Below, one piece after another: positions 6,188 to 14,945 of a DNA stretch of 20,896 bases. Source of the stretch: Thermoanaerobacterales bacterium. Lineage in GTDB: Bacteria; Actinomycetota; Acidimicrobiia; Acidimicrobiales; JACDCH01. Every line of letters starts with the position of its first letter. The first letter of the stretch is position 1. The notes under the pieces are model-generated. The model saw only the letters and a list, made by a program, of their open reading frames with translations. It made no database searches and had not been told where the DNA came from. The DNA lies in NCBI GenBank assembly GCA_017577565.1, contig PKRH01000058.1, positions 1 to 20,896 on the forward strand, given 5' to 3'. The position numbers were made by a program, and so were the translations under genes.

Positions 6188-7468
6188 TCAGGCGGCGCTC
6201 GGCGCCACCGGGGTCCACTCGGCCCGCATGTGCTTGATGCCGTTGATGAACCCCGAGCGCAGGCGGTCGGGCTCGCCGACGACGTGGATGTCGGGCAGCC
6301 GGCGCATCAGCTCGGTGAACATGACCCGGATCTCCCGGCGGGCGAGGTGGGCCCCCAGGCAGAAGTGCGGGCCGGGCCCGCCGAAGCCGACGTGGTCGTT
6401 GGGGGTCCGGCCGACGTCGAAGCGCAGCGGGTCCTCGAACACCGCCTCGTCGCGGTTGCCGGACCAGTACCACATGACGACCTTGTCGCCCTCGGCGAAC
6501 TCGTGGTCGCGCAGCCGGACGCCGTCACGGGTGACCGTGCGGCGGAAGTGGAGGACCGGCGAGGCCCAGCGCACGATCTCCTCGACCGCCGTGGTGGCCA
6601 GGCCGTCGACGTCCGCCCGCCACCGCTCCCACTGGTCGGGGTGCTGGGTGAACGCCCACAGCCCGTGGGCGATGGCGTTGCGGGTCGTCTCGTTGCCGGC
6701 CACGACCAGCAGCACGAAGAACGAGGCCAGCTCCTGGGGCGACAGCTTCTCGCCGTCGACCTCGCTGGTGACGAGGGCGGTCACCAGGTCGTCCCGCGGG
6801 TCGCGGATGCGGGCCTCCCCCAGCTCCTGCACGAGCTGGGCCAGCTCGGCGCCGGCGGTGAGGATGGCGGCGGTCACCGCCTCGGGGTTCCCGACGTCGA
6901 CGTACTCGGGGTCGGTGAAGCCGAGGATGACGTTGGTGCGGTCGAAGACGAACCGCTCCTCGCTGCGGGGGATCCCCATCATGTCGAGGATGATCCGCAG
7001 CGGCAGCCGGGCCGCGACCTCGGTGACGACGTCCGCCTCGCCCCGCTCGCAGATCTCGTCGACGATCTGGCGGGCGACGCCCTCGACGTCGGTCCGCATC
7101 TTCTCGAGCTGCCGTGGCGTGAAGCCCCGGGAGACGATCCGCCGCATGCGGGCGTGGCGGGGATCGTCCATGTTGATCATGGAGCCGAAGAACTCGTTGA
7201 AGCTCGGCGGCAGGTCGGGGATGTTCGTGCCCTTGCCCGAGCAGAACAGCTCGGGGTGGCGGCTGACCTCGACGATGTCCTCGTAGCGGGTCACCGCCCA
7301 GTACTCCGACTCGGGGAGCCCGAGGTGGGGCACGCCCGGCAGGACCATGCGGGCGATCGGCCGCTCGGCCCGCAGCAGGGCGAAGGCCTCGGCCCGCTCC
7401 TCCATCGGCCGCAGCCAGAAGTCCAGGTCGGAGAGGTCGATGTCGTCCACCTGCAGCGCCGTCGCCAT
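6188..7468 (-). CDS. Cytochrome P450, CYP125/CYP142/CYP124-like
   Basis: 426 aa soluble bacterial P450. It has the I-helix oxygen-activation motif AGNETT (257-262), ExxR in helix K (Glu297-Ile-Val-Arg300), and the haem loop FGGPGPHFCLGAHLARRE with proximal Cys370. NMDDPRHARMRRIVSRGFTP (99-118) and the terminal FINGIKHMRAEWTP are characteristic of actinobacterial CYP125/142/124-type enzymes, which hydroxylate the terminal carbon of sterol side chains or branched lipids. No ferredoxin or reductase gene is adjacent, so redox partners must come from elsewhere. ATG 7468 follows a TAGGCT box by six bases; that box begins with the stop codon of the upstream decarboxylase. Substrate assignment is by family resemblance only. 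Confidence 0.9.
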   Translation of the reverse strand: MATALQVDDIDLSDLDFWLRPMEERAEAFALLRAERPIARMVLPGVPHLGLPESEYWAVTRYEDIVEVSRHPELFCSGKGTNIPDLPPSFNEFFGSMINMDDPRHARMRRIVSRGFTPRQLEKMRTDVEGVARQIVDEICERGEADVVTEVAARLPLRIILDMMGIPRSEERFVFDRTNVILGFTDPEYVDVGNPEAVTAAILTAGAELAQLVQELGEARIRDPRDDLVTALVTSEVDGEKLSPQELASFFVLLVVAGNETTRNAIAHGLWAFTQHPDQWERWRADVDGLATTAVEEIVRWASPVLHFRRTVTRDGVRLRDHEFAEGDKVVMWYWSGNRDEAVFEDPLRFDVGRTPNDHVGFGGPGPHFCLGAHLARREIRVMFTELMRRLPDIHVVGEPDRLRSGFINGIKHMRAEWTPVAPSAA

Positions 7469-7477
7469 GCCTGCAGC

Positions 7478-8920
<1,443 letters not shown>

Positions 8921-8926
8921 GGACCG

Positions 8927-8932
8927 AGTCTG
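8927..8932 (-). promoter_or_regulatory. Possible -10 box (CAGACT) of the decarboxylase
   Basis: CAGACT, six bases, ATG 8920 on the minus strand. It departs from TAnnnT at the first base, but the geometry matches the other boxes here. Confidence 0.3.
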
Positions 8933-8982
8933 CTCCCTCGGCGGGGCCCTGCCCAGGGCCCGGCGCCGCGCCCGTCCCATCA

Positions 8983-9009
8983 CTGACACGAGATGTCAGG
9001 GACCGGTCC
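8983..9009. promoter_or_regulatory. Two adjacent palindromes in a divergent promoter region (candidate operator)
   Basis: CTGACA (8983-8988), five bases, TGTCAG (8994-8999) form a perfect 6-bp inverted repeat. GGACCGGTCC (9000-9009) is a perfect 10-bp palindrome directly abutting it. They occupy the -35 to -10 spacer region of the flavoprotein promoter (-10 at 9011) and lie about 60 bases upstream of the decarboxylase start. A repressor site is inferred; the cognate regulator is not evident. Confidence 0.4.
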
Positions 9010-9010
9010 G

Positions 9011-9016
9011 TACGGT
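9011..9016 (+). promoter_or_regulatory. -10 box (TACGGT) of the PNPOx-like gene
   Basis: TACGGT followed by six bases and ATG 9023; fits a leaderless start. Confidence 0.5.
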
Positions 9017-9022
9017 GCGGTC

Positions 9023-9532
9023 ATGGCCACCTGGACCGAGTTCGCCGACGAGGCCCCCGAGCTCGCCGAGCTGGCGGAGCGCCGCCTCGTCGCCACCAAG
9101 CTGATGATGCTCGCCACGCTGCGCCGCGACGGCTTCCCCCGCATCAGCCCCATGGAGCCGGTCGTCGTCGACGGCCGGCTCTCGCTGCACCACGGCCGCC
9201 TGTGGCTGGCGATGATGCCGGGCAGCACGAAGTCTCGGGACCTGCAGCGGGACGGGCGGTTCGCGCTCCACACGGCCACCGTCGACACGCAGGTGACCGA
9301 GGGCGATGTGAAGATGTGGGGCACGGCGACGCCGCTGTCCGACCCCGCGACGCTCGCCCGGTTCTCGGACGACATCTTCGAGTCGACCGGCTACCGGTTC
9401 GAGGTCGGGCAGTTCGACGCCTTCGACGTCGACCTGCTGGGCGCGTCGTCGGTGCAGGTGCGGGGCGAGACGATGGTCGTGCGCACGTGGCGCCCGGGCG
9501 CGGGCGTGCGGGTCGACGAGAGGACGGGCTGA
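9023..9532 (+). CDS. Pyridoxamine 5'-phosphate oxidase-like split-barrel flavin/F420-binding protein
   Basis: 169 aa. The N-terminal LMMLATLRRDGFPRISPMEP segment (~30-49) is the first strand pair of the PNPOx-like split beta-barrel, followed by LWLAMMPGSTKSRDLQRDGRFALHT (~62-86), which matches the cofactor-phosphate loop (S/T-K-x-R-D-L) of FMN- or F420-dependent members. A classical PdxH is longer and has C-terminal substrate residues not present here, so vitamin B6 synthesis is unlikely; F420- or FMN-dependent reduction, or a haem/stress role, is more plausible. The frame opens at 8993, but ATG 9023 lies six bases after TACGGT and is preferred. Single-gene unit, divergent from the decarboxylase. 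Confidence 0.82.
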   Translation: MATWTEFADEAPELAELAERRLVATKLMMLATLRRDGFPRISPMEPVVVDGRLSLHHGRLWLAMMPGSTKSRDLQRDGRFALHTATVDTQVTEGDVKMWGTATPLSDPATLARFSDDIFESTGYRFEVGQFDAFDVDLLGASSVQVRGETMVVRTWRPGAGVRVDERTG

Positions 9533-9561
9533 CCGCGGGCCCGCGCCGGGCGGCGCCGGGC

Positions 9562-10350
9562 TCAGCCCCGCGGCCGGGCCCGGCGCACCAGCACCTCCTG
9601 CACGACGGTCGCCACGTGCGTGCCCTCCTCGGTGAACACGTAGCCGACGCTGACGCCGCGCGAGCTCATCAGCCCGTGGCAGGTGAAGGTCTGCAGGTGC
9701 CAGCGGTCGGCGGCCAGCGGCCGGTGGAAGTACATGGCGTGGTCGAGGCTGGCGGAGAAGAACTGGCCCTCCGGCGGCCGGTCCCGGTCGAGGTCCGGGT
9801 CGAGCAGCACGACGGCCTCGGTCGGCAGGTCGTCGGAGAGGTAGGCCAGCGCCGCGGCCTGCATCGTCGGGTCCTCGCCCAGGTCGGCGTGGACCCGCAT
9901 CCACGCCGAGGTCACGCCCCGGTCCCGGGCCGCCGTGCGCCGGCCGAACAGCGGGCTCCAGCCGTCGTCCTCGCACTCGTCGGGCCCGGGCACCTCCGGC
10001 ATGACCGCGGTCTGCACCTGGGGCCCCGCCTCGTCCACCTGGAACGAGGCGCTCATCTCGAGGATGACGCCGACCGACTGGCGGGCGGTCACCCGCCTCG
10101 TGCAGAACGACCGGCCGTTGCGCACCCTGTCGACCTCGAAGCGGATCGGCTCGGCGGCGTCGCCCCGGCGGATGAAGTAGGCGTGCAGCGAGTGCACCCG
10201 GTACCCGGGATCGACGGTGAAGGCGCCGGCCCGCAGGCCCTGCGCCACGATCTGCCCGCCGTAGAGGCCGCCCCAGGGGTAGCTGGGTCCGGTCCCCACC
10301 CAGACGTCGGTGCCGTGGGGTTCGAGCGCCATCATCGTCGTGAAGTCCAC
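9562..10350 (-). CDS. Acyl-CoA thioesterase II-like protein (TesB, double hot-dog)
   Basis: 262 aa. The N-terminal hot-dog carries LYGGQIVAQGLRAGAFTV and HSLHAYFIRRGDAAEPIRFEVDRVRNGRSFCTRRV, typical of TesB. The C-terminal hot-dog carries SASLDHAMYFHRP, which holds the active-site Asp, and WHLQTFTCHGLMSSRGVSVG. It likely hydrolyses acyl-CoA esters in the cytoplasm. The frame is open to 10458, but homologues begin just before the FxTMMALEPHG segment, so GTG 10350 is chosen (ATG 10335 is possible). No convincing promoter box is visible at this start. Divergent from the DNA ligase with about 100 bases between. Confidence 0.88.
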   Translation of the reverse strand: MDFTTMMALEPHGTDVWVGTGPSYPWGGLYGGQIVAQGLRAGAFTVDPGYRVHSLHAYFIRRGDAAEPIRFEVDRVRNGRSFCTRRVTARQSVGVILEMSASFQVDEAGPQVQTAVMPEVPGPDECEDDGWSPLFGRRTAARDRGVTSAWMRVHADLGEDPTMQAAALAYLSDDLPTEAVVLLDPDLDRDRPPEGQFFSASLDHAMYFHRPLAADRWHLQTFTCHGLMSSRGVSVGYVFTEEGTHVATVVQEVLVRRARPRG

Positions 10351-10439
10351 GGCCCAGCAGTCTCGGGGGACGGGCACGCCGGCCGCCATTCCGGGCCGCC
10401 GGCCACGGCGCGTGGCATGCCGCCGGCGAGGGAAGGGGG

Positions 10440-10445
10440 CAGGAT
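10440..10445 (+). promoter_or_regulatory. Possible -10 box (CAGGAT) of the DNA ligase
   Basis: CAGGAT, six bases, GTG 10452. Weak first position; an AGG within it could alternatively serve as a poor Shine-Dalgarno. Confidence 0.3.
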
Positions 10446-10451
10446 GGACCG

Positions 10452-11993
10452 GTGCCACCCGACACGCTGCTGGCCGAGGTCGTGGCCACGACCGAGGCCG
10501 TCGTCGCCACCCGGGCCCGGTCGGCCAAGGTCGCCGCGCTCGCCGACCTCCTGGCCCGCCTGCGGGGCGACGAGCTGCCGGTCGTCGTCGGGTTCCTCAT
10601 CGCCGCCCCCCGGCAGGGGCGCATCGGCGTCGGCTGGCGCACGGTGGCCTCGGTCGAGGCGCCGCCCGCCGCCGCGCCGTCGCTCACCGTCCTCGACCTC
10701 GACCGCGCCCTCGACGAGCTCGCCGCCCTGCGGGGCCCGGGCTCGCAGCGGGCCCGGGCCGCGCTGCTGGCCGACCTGCTGGGCCGGGCCACCCCGGGCG
10801 AGCAGGACCTGATCCGCCGGCTGCTCGTCGGCGAGCTGCGCCACGGCGCGCTCGAGGGGCTGGCGACCGACGCCGTCGCCCGGGCCTTCGGCGTGCCGCT
10901 GGCCACGGTGCGCCGGGCGGCGATGCTGGCGGGCGACCTCGCCCGGGTGGCGGTCGTGGCCCGCGACGGCGGCGAGGCGGGCCTGGCCGCCATCGGCCTG
11001 ACGCTGCTGCGGCCGGTGAAGCCGATGCTGGCGCAGAGCGCCGGCGACGTCGCCGAGGCGATGGCGCTGGCCACCGGCGGCGAGGGCCGCCCGGCCTCGG
11101 TCGAGTGGAAGCTCGACGGCGCCCGGATCCAGGTCCACCGGGAGGGGGACGACGTCCGCATCTACACCCGGAACCTCAACGACGTCACCGAGCGGCTGCC
11201 GGGCGTCGTGGCCCTCGTGCGGTCGCTGCCGGCCCGGGCGCTGCTGCTCGACGGGGAGGCGATCGGTGTCGACGAGGGCGAGCTGCCCCGCACCTTCCAG
11301 GACACGATGAGCGCCTTCGGCCGGGAGGACGGCTCGGCCGGCGCCGGGATCGAGTCCCGCTTCTTCGACCTGCTCCACCTCGACGGCGAGGACCTCATCG
11401 ACCGCCCGCTGACCGACCGGCTGGCCGCCCTCGAGCGGATCGCCGGCCCCTGGCGCATCCCCGGCGTCGTGACGGCGGACGTCGGCGCGGCCGAGCGGGT
11501 GCTGGAGGAGTCGCTGGCCACCGGCCACGAGGGGGTCATGGTCAAGGACGCCGGCTCGTCCTACGAGGCGGGCCGCCGGGGCGGCGCCTGGCGCAAGGTC
11601 AAGCCGGTCCACACGCTCGACCTCGTCGTGCTGGCGGTGGAGTGGGGCAGCGGGCGGCGGCGGGGCTGGCTGTCCAACCTCCACCTCGGGGCGCGGGACC
11701 CGGCCACCGGCGGCTTCGTCATGGTCGGCAAGACGTTCAAGGGCCTGACCGACGAGCTGCTGGCCTGGCAGACCGAGCGGTTCCTCGGGCTGGAGACCCG
11801 GCGGGAGGGCCACGTCGTGCACGTCCGGCCCGAGCAGGTGGTCGAGATCGCCCTCGACGGGGTGCAGGCCTCGACCCGCTACCCGGGCGGGGTCGCGCTG
11901 CGGTTCGCCCGGGTGCGCCGCCACCGCCACGACAAGGGCCCGGACGAGGCCGACACGATCGAGGCCGTGCGGGCCCTGCTACCCCGTCGCTGA
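10452..11993 (+). CDS. ligB: ATP-dependent DNA ligase, LigB type
   Basis: 513 aa, close in length and layout to mycobacterial LigB (about 507 aa). Domains: N-terminal DNA-binding domain (~1-185), nucleotidyltransferase domain with motif I EWKLDGAR whose Lys220 is the adenylated residue, motif III near LLLDGEAIG (265-272), FFDLLHLDG, motif IV EGVMVK, motif V WRKVKP, then the OB-fold starting at LDLVVLAVEWGSGRRRG. It seals nicks using ATP and probably acts in repair as a backup to the NAD-dependent ligase. There is no Ku or polymerase partner next to it, unlike LigD systems. GTG 10452 is the start. The 3' end overlaps the convergent MocR gene by 15 bases. Confidence 0.93.
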   Translation: MPPDTLLAEVVATTEAVVATRARSAKVAALADLLARLRGDELPVVVGFLIAAPRQGRIGVGWRTVASVEAPPAAAPSLTVLDLDRALDELAALRGPGSQRARAALLADLLGRATPGEQDLIRRLLVGELRHGALEGLATDAVARAFGVPLATVRRAAMLAGDLARVAVVARDGGEAGLAAIGLTLLRPVKPMLAQSAGDVAEAMALATGGEGRPASVEWKLDGARIQVHREGDDVRIYTRNLNDVTERLPGVVALVRSLPARALLLDGEAIGVDEGELPRTFQDTMSAFGREDGSAGAGIESRFFDLLHLDGEDLIDRPLTDRLAALERIAGPWRIPGVVTADVGAAERVLEESLATGHEGVMVKDAGSSYEAGRRGGAWRKVKPVHTLDLVVLAVEWGSGRRRGWLSNLHLGARDPATGGFVMVGKTFKGLTDELLAWQTERFLGLETRREGHVVHVRPEQVVEIALDGVQASTRYPGGVALRFARVRRHRHDKGPDEADTIEAVRALLPRR

Positions 11994-13370
11994 GCGGGCG
12001 GCCCCGGTGAGGTCGGCCATGAGGCCGGCGAAGGCCTCGAAGGCGGCCCGGGCCGCGTGGGCGGGTGGCCGCCCGTAGCCCACGAGCAGGCCGGGCGGCC
12101 CCGACCCCGGGCGGTGCCACATGCCGGCGGTCGCGGTGACCTTGATGCCCCGGGCGCCGGCCTCGTCCACGACCTCCCGCTCGCCGGGTCCGTCCTCGGG
12201 CCACCGCACGAGCGCGTGCAGGCCGGCGGAGACGCCCTCGACGCGGGCGGCGGGCGCCCGCTCGGCCAGCAGGGCGACGAACTGGTCGCGCCGGCGGCGG
12301 TAGGCGGTGCGCATCCGGCGGAGGTGGCGGTCGAGGGCGTGGGTCTCGACGAGCTGGGCGAGCGCGAGCTGGTCGAGCGACGACACCGGGCTGTGGAACG
12401 GCAGGAGGGGCTCGACCGCGCCGGCCAGCTCCGGCGGCACGACGACCCACCCCAGCCGCAGCCCCGGCGCCAGGCTCTTGCTCGCGGTGCCCAGGTAGAC
12501 GGTGCGGTCCGGGTCGAGCGCCTGCAGCGCGCCGATGGGCTGCCGGTCGTAGCGGAGCTCGCCGTCGTAGTCGTCCTCGACGACCACCCCGCCGGTGCGC
12601 CGGGCCCAGGCGACGAGGGCACCCCGGCGGCCGGGGGCGAGCGTCGAGCCGAGGACCGGCTGGCGGGCCGGGGTGACGACGACGGCCTCGGCCCCGACGG
12701 CGTCGAGGGCGTCGACGACGAGCCCGTCGCCGTCGACCGGGACGGGCACGACCGTGGCCCCGGCCCCGGCGACGATCCGCCGGTGGAAGGACAGGCACGG
12801 GTCCTCCATGGCCACCTGGCGCCGGCCGGTGGCGACGAGCGCCCGGACGACCAGGCCGAGCGCCTCGTCGACCCCGCTGCACACGACGACCTGGCCGGGG
12901 GTGGCGCTCACGCCGCGGGCCCGGGCCAGGTGGTCGACCAGGGCGGCGTGCAGCTCGGGCCGCCCCCGGCCGTCGGCGTAGTCGAGCGCGTCGGGCCGGT
13001 CGCGCAGCACGGCGCGGACGGCCCGGGCCCACGCCTGGGCCGGGAAGGCGTGCAGGTCGGGGGCGCCGGCGGACAGGTCGACCCGCGGGCGGGGCGGGAC
13101 GGCCGGGGCCGGGACCCCGCCGGACCGGCTCGCCCCGGCCGCCACGACCGTGCGGCCGCCACGGCGGGCGGTGAGGAAGCCCTCGGCCACCAGCTGGTCG
13201 TAGGCGTCGACAACGGTGCCCCGGGCGACGCCCAGCTGGGCGGCGAGGGCCCGGGTCGACGGCAGCGGCGTGCCCGGCGCCAGACGCCCGCTGCGGATCG
13301 CCGACCGCAGGGCGGCCTCGATGGCCCGGCGGCGCCCGCCCCGCCAGTCGACGTCGAGGAGGAGGTCCAC
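11979..13370 (-). CDS. MocR-family regulator (GntR wHTH fused to aminotransferase-like PLP domain)
   Basis: 463 aa. The N-terminal winged helix (~8-75) has RSAIRSGRLAPGTPLPSTRALAAQLGVARGTVVDAYDQLVAEGFL, a textbook GntR/MocR sequence. The aminotransferase-fold domain has VVVEDDYDGELRYD (262-275) and the PLP lysine Lys298 in LGTASKSLAPGLRLGW. The usual TPAHQxPTG segment reads TPARQPVLGS (233-242), a notable change near the effector site. GTG 13370 is the start: translated sequence before it is not protein-like. It is divergent from an AhpD-like gene, and the gap holds three ACTGGNCC repeats resembling the CTGGAC direct repeats known for MocR regulators such as TauR. Its 3' end overlaps the ligase gene. 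Likely controls the AhpD-like gene and itself. Confidence 0.9.
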   Translation of the reverse strand: MDLLLDVDWRGGRRRAIEAALRSAIRSGRLAPGTPLPSTRALAAQLGVARGTVVDAYDQLVAEGFLTARRGGRTVVAAGASRSGGVPAPAVPPRPRVDLSAGAPDLHAFPAQAWARAVRAVLRDRPDALDYADGRGRPELHAALVDHLARARGVSATPGQVVVCSGVDEALGLVVRALVATGRRQVAMEDPCLSFHRRIVAGAGATVVPVPVDGDGLVVDALDAVGAEAVVVTPARQPVLGSTLAPGRRGALVAWARRTGGVVVEDDYDGELRYDRQPIGALQALDPDRTVYLGTASKSLAPGLRLGWVVVPPELAGAVEPLLPFHSPVSSLDQLALAQLVETHALDRHLRRMRTAYRRRRDQFVALLAERAPAARVEGVSAGLHALVRWPEDGPGEREVVDEAGARGIKVTATAGMWHRPGSGPPGLLVGYGRPPAHAARAAFEAFAGLMADLTGAARSATG

Positions 13371-13413
13371 TGGACCAATCAAACGCACCGGAACTGGCCC
13401 AGGCAACTGGTCC
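13364..13413. promoter_or_regulatory. Candidate MocR operator: three ACTGGNCC repeats
   Basis: Same-strand copies are at 13369-13376 (ACTGGACC), 13393-13400 (ACTGGCCC) and 13406-13413 (ACTGGTCC). The first is also half of a 13-bp palindrome, GGTCCA-C-TGGACC (13364-13376), that covers the MocR start codon. Copies two and three lie upstream of the AhpD-like gene's -10 box. Direct repeats with a CTGG core agree with how MocR proteins bind DNA. Confidence 0.6.
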
Positions 13414-13423
13414 GATCCGGCCG

Positions 13424-13429
13424 TACCGT
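13424..13429 (+). promoter_or_regulatory. -10 box (TACCGT) of the AhpD-like gene
   Basis: TACCGT, seven bases, ATG 13437; fits a leaderless start, with repeats two and three just upstream. Confidence 0.5.
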
Positions 13430-13436
13430 GCTCCCC

Positions 13437-13937
13437 ATGACGACGACCACCACCGCGACCACCACGCCCCCCGCCGACGCCGCCGAGGGCTGGGTCCCCC
13501 GCATCGGCCTGAAGGAGCGCTTCCCCGCCGCCTACCGGGCGCTCGCCGCGGTCGACGCCACGGTCAGCGCCGCCGGCCACCTCGAGCCCGAGCTCCTCGA
13601 CCTCGTCAAGCTCCGGGCCTCGCAGCTGAACGGCTGCGCCTACTGCCTCGACCTCCACTCCCGCGACCTGCGGGACCGGGGCGAGTCCCCCCAGCGCCTC
13701 GACGTGCTCTCGGCCTGGCGCGAGGTCCCGCTGTTCAGCGAGCGGGAGCGGGCCGCCCTGGCGCTCACCGAGGCGATCACCCGGGTCGGCGACACCCACG
13801 TGCCCGACGACGTCGTGGACGCCGCCCGGGCGGTCTTCGACGAGGACGAGCTGGCCCAGCTCGTGTTCGAGATCGTGGTGATCAACGCCTGGAACCGGGT
13901 GGCGGTCACCGACCGCCTCCCCTTCCCCGCCGCCTGA
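13437..13937 (+). CDS. Carboxymuconolactone decarboxylase/AhpD-family alkylhydroperoxidase-like protein
   Basis: 166 aa. The core has LVKLRASQLNGCAYCLDLHSRD, giving the redox CxxCxxxH signature (Cys67, Cys70, His74) of AhpD-like peroxidase-type members rather than of true carboxymuconolactone decarboxylase. The C-terminal helix pair with ELAQLVFEIVVINAWNRVAV is the family's second half. It probably reduces peroxides or acts as a thiol oxidoreductase in the cytoplasm. The first ten residues are nearly all Thr, encoded by ACN codons, making the mRNA start CA-rich, which suits leaderless initiation at ATG 13437. Divergent from and probably controlled by the MocR regulator, a pairing common in Actinomycetota. 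Confidence 0.9.
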   Translation: MTTTTTATTTPPADAAEGWVPRIGLKERFPAAYRALAAVDATVSAAGHLEPELLDLVKLRASQLNGCAYCLDLHSRDLRDRGESPQRLDVLSAWREVPLFSERERAALALTEAITRVGDTHVPDDVVDAARAVFDEDELAQLVFEIVVINAWNRVAVTDRLPFPAA

Positions 13938-13985
13938 GCGCGCCGGCCGGCGCCGCGCCGTGCCCGGCCGCCCCCCCGCCCGGCC

Positions 13986-13991
13986 TAGTGT
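13986..13991 (+). promoter_or_regulatory. -10 box (TAGTGT) of the SDR gene
   Basis: TAGTGT about 33 bases before GTG 14025. A start near 13998 gives a short leader containing AGGAGG (14011-14016), so this gene is one of the few here with a conventional ribosome site. Confidence 0.45.
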
Positions 13992-14024
13992 CCCCGGTCA
14001 CGCAGATCGCAGGAGGGTGACTGG

Positions 14025-14900
14025 GTGGACACGACCAACGCAGGCGACGGCGCCGGCCGGCCCGGCGGCTCGCTGGCCGGCTTCTCGGCCCTGATCACCG
14101 GCGGGGGCAGCGGCATCGGACTGGCCTGCGCCCGCCGCCTGGCCGCCGACGGCGCGACGGTCACGCTGGCCGGCCGGTCGGCCGACCGCCTCCGGGCGGC
14201 GGCCGAGGCGATCCGGTCCGAGGTCGACGGGGCGACCGTGCAGACGGTCCCCACGGACGTCACCGACGAGGCGTCGGTCGAGGCCGCGGTGGCGGCCGCC
14301 ACCGCGGCGACGGGGCGCCTCGACGGCATCGTCGCCAGCGCCGGCGGCTCGGAGACGATCGGCCCGATCACGCAGGTCGACGTCGAGGCGTGGCGCCGGA
14401 CGATCGACCTGAACCTCACCGGCACGATGCTCACGATCAAGCACGGCGCCCGGGTGATGGTGCGCCAGGGCGGCGGGTCGATCGTCGCCGTCTCGTCGAT
14501 CGCCGGGGTCCTGACCCACCGCTGGTTCGGCGCCTACGGGCCGGCCAAGGCGGGGCTGGAGATGCTCTGCGCGACGGCCGCCGACGAGCTCGGCCCGAGC
14601 GGCGTGCGGGTCAACACCGTGCGGCCGGGGCTCACCCGCACCGACCTCGTCGCACCGATCACCCAGCCCGGGCCCGCGCTCGACGACTACCTGTCGTGCA
14701 TGCCGCTCGGGCGGGTCGGCGAGCCCGACGACGTCGCCGCGGTCGTGCGGTTCCTCCTCGGGCCGGAGTCCTCGTGGGTGACGGGCCAGCACCTGGCGGC
14801 CGACGGCGGCCACTCGCTCCGGCGGGGGCCCGACATCTCGGGCCTGATCGGCCCCCTGTTCGGCGAGGAGGGTCTGCGGGGCGTCGTGCCCGAGGGGTGA
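14025..14900 (+). CDS. Short-chain dehydrogenase/reductase (classical SDR)
   Basis: 291 aa. Rossmann motif TGGGSGIG (25-32), acidic PTDVTD segment (76-81), ASAGG in place of NNAG (104-108), Asn130, catalytic Ser158 in AVSSIAG, and Tyr171-x3-Lys175 in YGPAKAG. C-terminal GRVGEPDDVAAVVRFLLGPESSWVTGQHLAADGG is typical of FabG-like oxidoreductases that use NAD(P)H on hydroxy/keto groups. Arg51 after the second strand (LAGRS) suggests NADP preference. The extra ~18 N-terminal residues are Gly-rich and probably disordered. GTG 14025 is supported by AGGAGG eight bases upstream. The substrate is unknown and no partner gene shares the unit. Confidence 0.9.
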   Translation: MDTTNAGDGAGRPGGSLAGFSALITGGGSGIGLACARRLAADGATVTLAGRSADRLRAAAEAIRSEVDGATVQTVPTDVTDEASVEAAVAAATAATGRLDGIVASAGGSETIGPITQVDVEAWRRTIDLNLTGTMLTIKHGARVMVRQGGGSIVAVSSIAGVLTHRWFGAYGPAKAGLEMLCATAADELGPSGVRVNTVRPGLTRTDLVAPITQPGPALDDYLSCMPLGRVGEPDDVAAVVRFLLGPESSWVTGQHLAADGGHSLRRGPDISGLIGPLFGEEGLRGVVPEG

Positions 14901-14906
14901 GGCGGG

Positions 14907-14944
14907 GCCGGGGCCGAGGCGTGCCGGACCGGCCCGGCCCCGGC
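14907..14944. terminator. Perfect 10-bp hairpin between convergent genes
   Basis: GCCGGGGCCG (14907-14916) and CGGCCCCGGC (14935-14944) are exact inverted repeats with an 18-base loop. They fill the gap between the SDR stop (14900) and the small hypothetical gene's stop (14946). Probably a bidirectional terminator without a U-tract. Confidence 0.5.
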
Positions 14945-14945
14945 G

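Noticed and set aside
10416..10424. GGCATGCC palindrome between the thioesterase and the ligase as an operator
   Set aside because: An 8-bp palindrome is expected by chance in DNA of this composition and it has no matching partner or placement on a promoter box.
12057..13436. N-terminal extension of the AhpD-like protein back to 12057
   Set aside because: The extension lies opposite the MocR gene and is non-protein-like; the -10 box and poly-Thr start place the true start at ATG 13437.
13371..13799. N-terminal extension of the MocR gene to 13799
   Set aside because: It would overlap the AhpD-like gene antisense and has no recognisable sequence; MocR homology begins right after GTG 13370.
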